From Pseudoalteromonas luteoviolacea B = ATCC 29581 (GTDB taxonomy: Bacteria; Pseudomonadota; Gammaproteobacteria; Enterobacterales; Alteromonadaceae): a DNA stretch of 64,000 nucleotides. The translations under genes were made by a program, and so were the position numbers. Under the pieces are notes generated by a model. That model was not told where the DNA came from. It saw only the letters and a program-made list of their open reading frames with translations, and did no database searches. Shown here piece after piece: positions 27,945-35,895 of the stretch (position 1 is its first letter; each line of letters starts with the position of its first letter). The stretch lies in assembly GCA_000333235.1 (NCBI GenBank), contig CAPN01000018.1, positions 124,001 through 188,000 of the forward strand, written 5' to 3'.

Positions 27945-28213
27945 TTATACCTAAACATCTCGAAGATGGCTATTTTAATGTTTCACTGTGTTTGCAATAC
28001 TCGACGTCAAGACAAGAATGTACGCTCGCTGTTAAATTAGCATACAAAGCTCAAACGGGTTTGTTGTAGATACAAGGGAAGGCTTATGTCTCGCAATGCA
28101 ACAGACGTTTCAATGACGAATATCAAGCGAAGGGTAAACCTTTGCCTACAAATCAATACTTTGCTGGAGCGCCGGTAAATGCTTGTTGAACTCATACAGC
28201 GTCAAGTAGATTG
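27945..28213. repeat. Degenerate interspersed repeat, copy C
   Basis: This non-coding stretch lies between the convergent kinase and GGDEF-EAL genes. It shares ordered blocks with copy A: CGAAGATG, GCAATACT, AGAATGTA, TTAAATTAGCATACAA, ACAGACGTTTCA, AAATCAATACT, CGCCGGTAAATGCTTGTTGAA and GTAGATTG. The 3' portion is the best conserved part. Confidence 0.55.
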
Positions 28214-28238
28214 AGCCGATGTTTCTTTTAACTTCCAT

Positions 28239-31200
28239 TTAACTTGCTTTAGTTTTGTTTCCGACTTCCTCAATGTATAAATCTGCGAGCAATACTTCTG
28301 CTGGAACTGGTCGAGAAAAGTAATAACCTTGCATGTAGTTAATGCCTAGTTGACTCAAATATCGGATATGCTCTTTTGATTCGACACCTTCTGCAATACA
28401 CGTCATTCCCAAGTTTTGCGCAAGCATCGTAATGGTTTTTACAATTGATTTGTTATTGCTTGAGCTTTCCATGCTGCGAACAAACCCTTGGTCAATTTTA
28501 ATAATATCAATTGGAAAATGACTTAGATAGGTGAGAGAGGAGTATCCAGTCCCAAAATCATCGAGTAATAAGATAAATCCTTCTTCATGTAGTTCTAGTA
28601 GTGCTGTTTTGGCTTTAACTTTATCTGCTAATAGCGTGCTTTCAGTGATCTCTAATCTAAGACGACTGCAAGGAACACCATATTCGTACAGGATTGTGAC
28701 CAAATGCTCTGCAATGTTAGCCCGTAAAACTTGGTGGGCAGACAGGTTTAAAGAGATATAAAAGTCACCATTTTGTTGTAGAAGGGGTTTAAGTTCAACC
28801 AATGCACGCTTTAATGCTTGATCGGTCATGATTTCGATAAGGCCCACTTCTTCTGCAACAGGAATAAACTCCGCTGGTGAGATAAATTGTCCATTATCGA
28901 TCCAACGCATCAGCAACTCGACACCGACTACGCGGTTATTGCGGCTGTTGACGATTGGCTGATAGTGGTTGAAAAACTGGTTTTCTTTACATGCTGTTTT
29001 TAGCGCCGTTTCGAGTTGTAGTTTACGCAGAATTTCTTCATTCATCGCAGTGGTAAAGAACTTAAAGCTGTTTCGCCCACCCTGTTTGGCGTGGATCATA
29101 GCAACATCGGCATGGCGTATAAGTTTTTCTGCATTATTTGCATCAAATGGGTAAATGGCGGCGCCAATACTCGCTGAGATACTTACAGTGAAACCATCAA
29201 TGGTAATTTTCTCTGGCAATGCTTGTAAAAGTGTATTGACCAAAATACTGATATCGGAGGGGGAGGAGACTGATTCAATTAACACTAAAAATTCATCGCC
29301 ACTTTGTCTTCCTAATGTACAACCTGCAAATAAGTTGGCTTCGATCCTGCGCGAAATTGCACCTAGCAATTTGTCACCCACTTCGTGCCCATATGAGTCG
29401 TTGATGGGTTTGAATTTATCTAAATCGATAAATAGTAAACCAACCAACTGATCATTTTGTGCTTGGTTAATGGCTTTTTGGATACGCTTAAGCATGAGTG
29501 AACGATTGGGTAAGCCAGTCAATGAATCATAATTAGCTAAAAAGCGGAATTCTTTTTCTGTTTTCTTCTGCTCGGTAAGGTCGGAAAGTACAATCACGTA
29601 ATAATCAATATGATTTGTCGATTTTGTAATCGCATTGATGCTCAATTGGATTGGGTGCTTTGGATTATGCGTTGTACGCAATAGCACTTCTTCGCGGTGA
29701 TTTTGACGAGGCTCCAGGGCACGAATATGCTTTAATAAATTAGAAAAGTTTTTTGAACCTAAAGTTTCTCGAAACTGTTTAAACGTTAACGATTTAATTT
29801 TCGCTTCGTTGATATCAAATGCATGGCAAAAACTCGAATTCGCGGCAATTGGCATGAGATTAGAGTCCAGAATGAGCAACCAATCATTAATTTGGCCAAA
29901 AGCATCACCCAAAATACTCGCCATCGTGTTAGTGGCTTTTTGTTCAGTGATGTTGCTATAGATGCCAGAGACTGTGATTGGTGTCCCTTCATACATCTCA
30001 GAAATTCGGCCAACATCTTGATACCAAACCCATTCACCTGATTTTGCACGCATTCGATAGGTAACTTCAAATGCAGCATCTTGTTCTTTTTTACTTAGCA
30101 CGCTATTCCATTGTTTAACAACCGCATCTAAATCTTGTGGGTGAATCAACGACGCATGTTTCTCAAGGGGCATTTTATCGCCGAGGTTGCCATAACCTAA
30201 TTCTACACTTAACCGCTTTTGTGAGACCAATTTGTCATTTAAATTGACTTCCCAAACTCCGCTATTGGTTGCACGTAGTGCTAATTGCGTTTCCTTTTGA
30301 CTATTCGTCATTTCATGCAGTGCACTTTTGATCAACGTTTGTTTTTTTGTATTTTGCCGAAGCCATAAAAGAATTAACGCGAGGGCAAATAAAGCATAAC
30401 AGGTCAGAGCTACTGGAGATAAATAGGGAGGGTGAGCGGCATTTATATTGATCGATTTTCTTGCGATGGTTCGATCACTGCCTTTTTCTTTTACTTCGAT
30501 ATCAAGTTGATATTTTCCCGCTTTAAGTTGAGAAAAAAATAGTTTACCTAGCTTAATATCCGAATAGGTCGCGTTTGAAGTGCCCTTCATTACAGCTGAA
30601 AAATAGTTATTGTGTTGTTTTAAAAAATCAAAATTTGAAAAACGGATCAAGAGACCGACGTCATCATAGCGTAAGTCTATCGAATCGCTCGGAACTATCT
30701 GCTCATCTCTGGACATTAACGCAATTTCAGTGATTTCAAGGTTTGATGTTGTTACTCCAAAGGTAAAATCTTGAGGGTCAAACACAATAACGCCTTGTAC
30801 AGAGCCAAACGCCAGTTTACCGTCTGATAATTTTGCACTTGCGCCAGAGTTAAACTCGTCTATGGTTAGACCATTTTGGTGCGTAAACAGCCTAATATTG
30901 AAGTCATTTTGGTCTATCCTATAAAGGCCTTTTTGGGAGCTTGCCCATATGGCGCCGAAATCATCTTGTTGTAGGTCATAGATCGAATTGGTTAATAACC
31001 CATTTTTGAGATCAAAGCGTCGAATCTCAGTACCTGAATTTTGGTCTATGACTACAATGCCTCGTGTTGAAGTTGCAAGCCAAAGTCTTGCTTTCTCGTC
31101 AATAACCCAACTATCGACAACCGCAAATTCAGCACTATCTTCAGTTCCAAAACTATAAATAACATGAATTTTTTTTGTCTCTGGATTGTATCGTATGAGT

Positions 31201-32729
31201 TTGCTATTGATTGAGATGAGCAGATCACTTGGGTAACTTGGTAGCGGTTTTAAAAATTTATAATAAGCATTCGTTGCTACGTGCTCACTTAAATCGGTAA
31301 TTGTCTCGCAAATTAATCCTAAACGACGGCATTTATAATAGTTTTTATTAGAGCCAAAATAGACATAGTCTGCACTTTGATAAAGCCCACCGAAAAAATC
31401 ATCGTGTTTAAATTGAGGGTCAATTTCTGATAATGGTGTTACGGCGCCAGATTTTGGGTCAAGCACTTGTAAGCCCCTAGGCGTCTCCAATAAAAAAGAT
31501 TCCCGTTGTCGATAATTGACAATAGCGATATTTAAAACGGCGTTAAGTCCAAAGACTTCTTTAGGGTCGAAATTTGCGAACAGTGGGTCAGATATTGTTC
31601 CTTTTTGCGCTTTAACGATGCCATTATCGGTTCCAAACCAAATGGCTTGGTTGTATTCTCGAATAGACCAAACGCTGTTACTAGATAGAGGGTGGGGGTT
31701 AGCTTTTAAACTGTCAAAACGCATGGCTTGAAGAGGCCAATACACTGCGCCTTGCTCTCTTGATGCCATCCACATAACGTTGTTGTTATCGACCATTAAA
31801 TCATAAATACTATTATTCGTTGTATTAAATCGACTTTCATCAAAACTTAGCACTTTTGAGACTGATTTTTTATTACGGTCAAGCTGAAATAGCCCCAACT
31901 CGGTACCGATAAACTCCCCGTAACTTGATGTAACATAATCCCAAATATTTAAGTCTTTTATTAACGTATAGGCGAATGCTAATTTATATTCGTTACCGTC
32001 GAAGGGCAAAACATACATACCCTTAACTGTGCCAATCAATAACCCTAAGCCTGATTCAAATTTGAGAAATTTCACGTTTTGATTCAGTTCATCGGCTTTT
32101 TGTTGGTTTAAATAATCCACACGACTCAATAAATGTTGGGTAATACTAAATCGATACAATCCAACATCACTTCCCACGAGCAGGTCGTTACCGATAAAGG
32201 TCAGCGCTCTAACAAGACTTACGGTTTCAGGCAGAGCGACAAGAAATTTTGACTCTAACGTGCGAAGGTCAATCGTAAATACTTGGCGGCCTATGCCAAC
32301 ATAGAGCGTGTTGCCGCGTTCGACGATTGCACTAATAGGGGAATATAAGCTACTTTCTGGAGTAAGTTTTCCGGTATAAATTTTTTTAACATTGAGAGAG
32401 CGACTATCAATGAGATAACTTCCGGAATAGCCAGTTGATACAAAAATTTGGCCGTCTGTAAGTACTCGTAATAGATGAATCGGTTTATCCGAGAAATCAA
32501 AGCCATTTTTAATTACCGAGACTTGATAACCGTCATAACGATTCAGTCCCTGCTCTGTGCCTATCCAAACATATCCGAGAGGATCTTGAACAATGTGTGA
32601 AACAACGCTTTGTGATAAGCCTTCATTAACCGACAATCGAGACAATCTTTGAGCGTAACTGTCTGATGCGATTGATTTAAAATTCGCAAGAAGAACTAAA
32701 AGAAGAACGTAAAAAAGCGTAAAACGCAT
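28239..32729 (-). CDS. Periplasmic propeller sensor with PAS, GGDEF and EAL domains
   Basis: About 1496 residues. A signal peptide (MRFTLFYVLLLVLLANF) leads into about 14 Reg_prop-type propeller blades (for example DPLGYVWIGTEQGLNRYDGY) and a Y_Y_Y domain. A membrane helix (PVALTCYALFALALILLW) at roughly 770-790 is followed by PAS domains, a GGDEF domain and a C-terminal EAL domain. The GGDEF motif reads GRQSGDEFL (SGDEF). The EAL signature is GVELLMRW, and other catalytic residues are present: NLSAHQ, LEITES, LLDDFGTGYSS, KIDQGFV, AEGVES and MQGYYFSRP. It therefore probably breaks down c-di-GMP; cyclase activity is less sure. I chose ATG 32729 (GGAG upstream) over 32786. Two-component propellers usually end in histidine kinases, so this combination is less common. 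Confidence 0.9.
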   Translation of the reverse strand: MRFTLFYVLLLVLLANFKSIASDSYAQRLSRLSVNEGLSQSVVSHIVQDPLGYVWIGTEQGLNRYDGYQVSVIKNGFDFSDKPIHLLRVLTDGQIFVSTGYSGSYLIDSRSLNVKKIYTGKLTPESSLYSPISAIVERGNTLYVGIGRQVFTIDLRTLESKFLVALPETVSLVRALTFIGNDLLVGSDVGLYRFSITQHLLSRVDYLNQQKADELNQNVKFLKFESGLGLLIGTVKGMYVLPFDGNEYKLAFAYTLIKDLNIWDYVTSSYGEFIGTELGLFQLDRNKKSVSKVLSFDESRFNTTNNSIYDLMVDNNNVMWMASREQGAVYWPLQAMRFDSLKANPHPLSSNSVWSIREYNQAIWFGTDNGIVKAQKGTISDPLFANFDPKEVFGLNAVLNIAIVNYRQRESFLLETPRGLQVLDPKSGAVTPLSEIDPQFKHDDFFGGLYQSADYVYFGSNKNYYKCRRLGLICETITDLSEHVATNAYYKFLKPLPSYPSDLLISINSKLIRYNPETKKIHVIYSFGTEDSAEFAVVDSWVIDEKARLWLATSTRGIVVIDQNSGTEIRRFDLKNGLLTNSIYDLQQDDFGAIWASSQKGLYRIDQNDFNIRLFTHQNGLTIDEFNSGASAKLSDGKLAFGSVQGVIVFDPQDFTFGVTTSNLEITEIALMSRDEQIVPSDSIDLRYDDVGLLIRFSNFDFLKQHNNYFSAVMKGTSNATYSDIKLGKLFFSQLKAGKYQLDIEVKEKGSDRTIARKSININAAHPPYLSPVALTCYALFALALILLWLRQNTKKQTLIKSALHEMTNSQKETQLALRATNSGVWEVNLNDKLVSQKRLSVELGYGNLGDKMPLEKHASLIHPQDLDAVVKQWNSVLSKKEQDAAFEVTYRMRAKSGEWVWYQDVGRISEMYEGTPITVSGIYSNITEQKATNTMASILGDAFGQINDWLLILDSNLMPIAANSSFCHAFDINEAKIKSLTFKQFRETLGSKNFSNLLKHIRALEPRQNHREEVLLRTTHNPKHPIQLSINAITKSTNHIDYYVIVLSDLTEQKKTEKEFRFLANYDSLTGLPNRSLMLKRIQKAINQAQNDQLVGLLFIDLDKFKPINDSYGHEVGDKLLGAISRRIEANLFAGCTLGRQSGDEFLVLIESVSSPSDISILVNTLLQALPEKITIDGFTVSISASIGAAIYPFDANNAEKLIRHADVAMIHAKQGGRNSFKFFTTAMNEEILRKLQLETALKTACKENQFFNHYQPIVNSRNNRVVGVELLMRWIDNGQFISPAEFIPVAEEVGLIEIMTDQALKRALVELKPLLQQNGDFYISLNLSAHQVLRANIAEHLVTILYEYGVPCSRLRLEITESTLLADKVKAKTALLELHEEGFILLLDDFGTGYSSLTYLSHFPIDIIKIDQGFVRSMESSSNNKSIVKTITMLAQNLGMTCIAEGVESKEHIRYLSQLGINYMQGYYFSRPVPAEVLLADLYIEEVGNKTKAS

Positions 32730-32935
32730 TAACAGAAACTCCAAACTCGAGCGCACTCTTGCTCGTTTACTTCCTAGTATAGGCACTCTTCCCTAAATGA
32801 AACCAAATCTAGACCTTTAATTTATCACAATTTACAAACTTATTAACATAAATTTGAGTTATTTCAATAGGTTGAACCTTTATTGGAAACTAAACATGGA
32901 TGGCATGCTTAAACATAATTGAAAATTTTTTAAAA

Positions 32936-32962
32936 CAGTATTGATAACTATTGTTGTTTACA
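32936..32962. promoter_or_regulatory. Possible Fur box upstream of bfd
   Basis: ATTGATAACTATTGTTGTT about 45-65 bases before bfd partly matches the GATAATGATAATCATTATC consensus. Bfd genes are commonly Fur-repressed, which supports the call, but the match is moderate. Confidence 0.35.
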
Positions 32963-33005
32963 CTAAAATCCTTGGTGTAAATCGAATTGAGATTGGTTCT
33001 TATTT

Positions 33006-33200
33006 ATGTACATTTGTATTTGCCACGGCGTAACAGATAAAAAAATTGCTCAAACTATTGAAAATGGAGCAATGACAATGCGCGATCTCGCCAAAGAGTT
33101 AAACGTTGGAACTCAGTGTGGGAAGTGCACAAATTGCACTAAAAAAATCCTCAATGAAAAGCTTATTGAGATCGCTGATATTACTGATCAAGTTGCTTAA
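33006..33200 (+). CDS. bfd: Bacterioferritin-associated ferredoxin
   Basis: A 64-residue [2Fe-2S] protein. The cluster ligands are in MYICICHGV (C-x-C) and GTQCGKCTNC (C-x2-C). Bfd binds bacterioferritin and reduces stored ferric iron so that it can be released. Length and motif spacing match the family. Two bacterioferritin genes lie downstream on the opposite strand, so iron release and storage genes are linked. A hairpin terminator follows between the convergent genes. Confidence 0.95.
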   Translation: MYICICHGVTDKKIAQTIENGAMTMRDLAKELNVGTQCGKCTNCTKKILNEKLIEIADITDQVA

Positions 33201-33224
33201 GATTCCACTCATTCAAAATTCATT

Positions 33225-33255
33225 AAAAAAGGCTTACTCAGGGTAAGCCTTTTTT
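33225..33255. terminator. Bidirectional rho-independent terminator
   Basis: Stem GGCTTAC (33231-33237) and GTAAGCC (33243-33249), flanked by six A residues on the left and six T residues on the right. It works for bfd on the plus strand and for the bfr genes on the minus strand. Confidence 0.88.
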
Positions 33256-33300
33256 ATCGCTGCAATTTGCATGGGAAGCAGCATTGTCCAAAAGCCGGCA

Positions 33301-33765
33301 TTACATTTGTGACTGCAAGTAATTTTCAATGCCCATTTTTTTGATTAAATCAATTTGGGTGTCAAGCCAATCGATTTGCTCTTCTTGTTCATTCAAAATG
33401 TGATTCAAAGCCTCACGACTGATGTAATCTTGCTTTGACTCACAAAGATTAATTGCTTCGTTTAGGTCGGTAATTGTTGCTTGTTCGAATGCTAAATTTG
33501 ACTCAATCATTTCTTGCGTGTTTTCACCGATGCGAAGGCGTCCAAGATCTTGCAAATTTGGTAAACCTTCTAAGAATAAAATGCGTTCGATTAAACGATC
33601 TGCATTTTTCATTTTTTGGATAGACACTTTATAATCGGCTTTATCGAGTTTCATAAAACCAAAGTCTTTAAACATACGTGCATGTAAAAAGTATTGATTG
33701 ATCCCGACCAACTCATTAGCAAGTACTTTATTTAAAGCAGCGATAACGCTTTTATCACCTTTCAT
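33301..33765 (-). CDS. bfr: Bacterioferritin subunit, heme-type, ferroxidase site degenerate
   Basis: A 154-residue ferritin-fold subunit starting [13 protein letters not shown], with AAGAGG seven bases upstream of ATG 33765. Aligned by eye with E. coli Bfr, Glu18 ([10 protein letters not shown]) and Glu94 are kept and the heme ligand Met52 is present (QKMKNADR). The ferroxidase residues Glu51, His54, Glu127 and His130 appear as Lys, Asn, Gln and Gln. So it should bind heme but not oxidise iron efficiently. It follows the other bfr gene after 10 bases and probably forms mixed 24-mers with its product. Confidence 0.88.
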   Translation of the reverse strand: MKGDKSVIAALNKVLANELVGINQYFLHARMFKDFGFMKLDKADYKVSIQKMKNADRLIERILFLEGLPNLQDLGRLRIGENTQEMIESNLAFEQATITDLNEAINLCESKQDYISREALNHILNEQEEQIDWLDTQIDLIKKMGIENYLQSQM

Positions 33766-33775
33766 GAAATACCTC

Positions 33776-34243
33776 TTATAGCTGTGACTGAATGTAATTT
33801 TGTGAGCCAATCTTATCCATTAAACCAAGCTGTTGCTCAAGCCAATAGACATGATCTTCTTCGGTATCAAATAACAGCTTTTCAAGCGTTGCACGAGATT
33901 GATAATCTTGTTCTTTCTCACATATAGCGATAGCCGCTTTTACTGATTGAACCACTTCAAGTTCCAGAGTTAAATCATTTTGCATCATCGAGCGAACATC
34001 TGAGCCAATTAAAAGATCACGACGTTTAGTCATGTTTGGCACACCACCTAAGAACAGAATACGTTTAATCAACCAGTCCGCATGCGTTGTTTCTTCTTCC
34101 ATTTCGTGATTTAAACGTTCATACAACTTAGTCATTCCCCAATCTTCATACATACGTGAGTGAATAAAGTATTGGTCAATAGCTGCAAGTTCGTTTGCGA
34201 GTAGCGCATTGAATGCGTCGATGACAGTTTGTTTGCCTTGCAT
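33776..34243 (-). CDS. bfr: Bacterioferritin subunit, ferroxidase-type, lacking the heme ligand
   Basis: A 155-residue ferritin-fold subunit starting [12 protein letters not shown]. Compared with E. coli Bfr the di-iron ferroxidase residues are all present: Glu18 in [10 protein letters not shown], Glu51 and His54 in EEETTHADW, Glu94 in LTLELEVV, Glu127 and His130 in TEEDHVYW. The heme ligand Met52 is Thr. It is the upstream gene of the pair and is expected to oxidise Fe(II), while the second subunit carries heme and mediates release with Bfd. Similar two-subunit systems are known in Neisseria and Pseudomonas. Confidence 0.9.
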   Translation of the reverse strand: MQGKQTVIDAFNALLANELAAIDQYFIHSRMYEDWGMTKLYERLNHEMEEETTHADWLIKRILFLGGVPNMTKRRDLLIGSDVRSMMQNDLTLELEVVQSVKAAIAICEKEQDYQSRATLEKLLFDTEEDHVYWLEQQLGLMDKIGSQNYIQSQL

Positions 34244-34332
34244 GACTGGCTCCTAGTATTTTGAATTGTGCATAGTTTACCTTGGAATGTGAGTAAGTCA
34301 ACAAAAAATCCTTAAAAAACAAATTGTTAAAT

Positions 34333-34352
34333 ACTGATTGTGATTCTCATTT
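34333..34352. promoter_or_regulatory. Fur-box-like site upstream of the bfr genes
   Basis: TGATTGTGATTCTCATTT resembles the Fur consensus, especially the TGATTCTCATTT part. It lies about 90-110 bases before the ferroxidase-type bfr start on the minus strand. Binding is inferred from sequence shape only. Confidence 0.5.
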
Positions 34353-34456
34353 GAGTTCAACATTTGCACTAATTTGCATTCTGATTATTAGTGTTTAAAT
34401 GCATTAGATATCTTGTCTGATTTTTTATTGATTGATAATGCAAAACTAGTTAAATT

Positions 34457-34470
34457 TGTAAGCGCTTACA
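34457..34470. promoter_or_regulatory. LacI-family type operator upstream of the glucanase gene
   Basis: TGTAAGCGCTTACA is a perfect 14-base palindrome with the central CG typical of LacI/GalR operators. It lies about 95 bases before the GH16 gene, as expected for a sugar-responsive repressor. No lacI-type gene is in the window. Confidence 0.55.
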
Positions 34471-34565
34471 TTATTGCGATTTAGGCCATTATTTAGAAAT
34501 AACTCACGCTTTTCTAGCACTGCTCGCCTATTGAATTTTTAATCAAGACTATAAAAAGGAAACGT

Positions 34566-35648
34566 ATGACGATTAACAAAATGAGTTCTAATAAAGGGGT
34601 GTTATTCGCAATAATGACAGCAGTATCACTGCTCGCTAGTTGTATATCGAAAACTCAAGAGCTACACCTAATCCAATCGAAAGAGAACGTATACTCTGAA
34701 ACCGATCCCAGATGGCAATTAGTATGGCACGATGAATTTGTTGGTGACGAGTTAAGCAACACCGACTGGAATGTGGAAATAAACTGCGATGGAGGCGGCA
34801 ATAATGAACAACAATGTTATACCGACAGCCGTGCCAACGTGTATGTGAAAGATGGCTTACTAACTTTGGTTGCGTTATTGGCACCTGAAGGCAGTACAAA
34901 ACCGTTTACTTCAGCGCGTATAAACACGAAGAACCACGTAGATTTTAAATATGGACGCTTCGAGATCCGTGCAAAACTGCCTCGAGGTCAAGGAGCGTGG
35001 CCGGCAATCTGGATGTTGCCTACACAGCAAGTCTATGGTGGGTGGCCCAAATCGGGTGAAATCGACATCATGGAGGCGGTCAATCTTGGCGTAATTGACA
35101 ATCAAGGAAATGAAGTGAGAGCAATCCATGGCACGCTCCATTACGGATTGAATTGGCCGAAGAACCTCTATTCTGGTAAAGCATATCGATTAGAGAATGG
35201 GGCTAATCCAGCCGATGGTTTCCATGTTTATGCATTAGAATGGGAACAAGATGAAATACGGTGGTATGTCGACAACACACTCTTTGCTACTCAGCGCGCT
35301 TCTCGTATTGAGAAGAATAATGAAACGGGTACATTTCAGTTGTCACATAAAGGCTGGTTTTCGACAGATACTACTAACGAATTTTTAGACTCAAGGACTC
35401 TCTGGGGCAGTGCTCCTTTTGATCAAGCATTTCATTTTGTTTTGAATTTCGCTGTTGGTGGTAATTGGCCGGAAAATACAGGTATAAGAGGCGTTGATAA
35501 GTCAGTTTTTAATGCGAAAAATACGATGCAAATTGACTATATACGCGCCTATCAATGTTCCATTGATCGCCACACAGGAAGAGGTTGTGCGACTATACCG
35601 GTTAACTATGAAAGCACGTTAGTCGCGGGGCATGCGCCAACACCTTAA
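34566..35648 (+). CDS. GH16 beta-glucanase (laminarinase-like) lipoprotein
   Basis: A 360-residue secreted glycoside hydrolase, probably an endo-beta-1,3-glucanase acting on laminarin. The lipobox is LLASC near residue 27, so it is anchored in a membrane. The catalytic motif is GEIDIMEAV (ExDxxE), and the substrate-cleft sequences WQLVWHDEF, AWPAIWMLP, HGTLHYG and NFAVGGNWP are typical of GH16. AAGGAAACGT precedes ATG 34566. It is a single gene with no adjacent transporter, and a LacI-type operator lies upstream. Confidence 0.92.
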   Translation: MTINKMSSNKGVLFAIMTAVSLLASCISKTQELHLIQSKENVYSETDPRWQLVWHDEFVGDELSNTDWNVEINCDGGGNNEQQCYTDSRANVYVKDGLLTLVALLAPEGSTKPFTSARINTKNHVDFKYGRFEIRAKLPRGQGAWPAIWMLPTQQVYGGWPKSGEIDIMEAVNLGVIDNQGNEVRAIHGTLHYGLNWPKNLYSGKAYRLENGANPADGFHVYALEWEQDEIRWYVDNTLFATQRASRIEKNNETGTFQLSHKGWFSTDTTNEFLDSRTLWGSAPFDQAFHFVLNFAVGGNWPENTGIRGVDKSVFNAKNTMQIDYIRAYQCSIDRHTGRGCATIPVNYESTLVAGHAPTP

Positions 35649-35754
35649 ACACGTTGCAGCTCAATGCCTTTGTGCTTTGACACTCAATTTAACGCATTAA
35701 GGATGCTTGTATTGTGTGTTATACACCTTCGGTACCTCAACATGCAGGATTCAG

Positions 35755-35860
35755 ATCCGCTCCCGAAAGGGGAGTATTGGGGGCCGTGAGGCTTTATTGC
35801 TGGTTAAATACGAAGCGTGTAACTAGGTATCAAACCAGCAGAACACCTCACGGCCGACAA
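35755..35860. repeat. Structured inverted-repeat element between convergent genes
   Basis: A two-step inverted repeat: GGCCGTGAGG (35782-35791) pairs with CCTCACGGCC (35846-35855), and inside it GCTGGTT (35799-35805) pairs with AACCAGC (35833-35839). Just upstream is a small hairpin CTCCC-GAAAG-GGGAG. It lies between the convergent glucanase and czcA-like genes. The paired arms suggest a structured RNA or a mobile-element remnant; it has no T-run. Confidence 0.6.
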
Positions 35861-35861
35861 A

Positions 35862-35895
35862 ATCTCGCTGAACAAGCATCTAGAGGTTACTTGGT
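35862..35895. repeat. Possible fragment of the interspersed repeat, copy E
   Basis: The short stretch with TCTCGCTGAA followed by GAGGTTACTTGG resembles the right end of copy B (TCTCACTGAA... CAAGTCGCTTGG). It is short and overlaps the end of the czcA-like gene, so it may be coincidence. Confidence 0.25.

Larger units (their letters stand above)
34244..34565. promoter_or_regulatory. Divergent promoter region of bfr and GH16 genes
   Basis: About 320 bases separate the bfr genes (minus) and the glucanase gene (plus). Two distinct candidate operators are listed separately: a Fur-box-like site at 34333-34352 and a LacI-type palindrome at 34457-34470. No open reading frame is supported. Confidence 0.6.
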
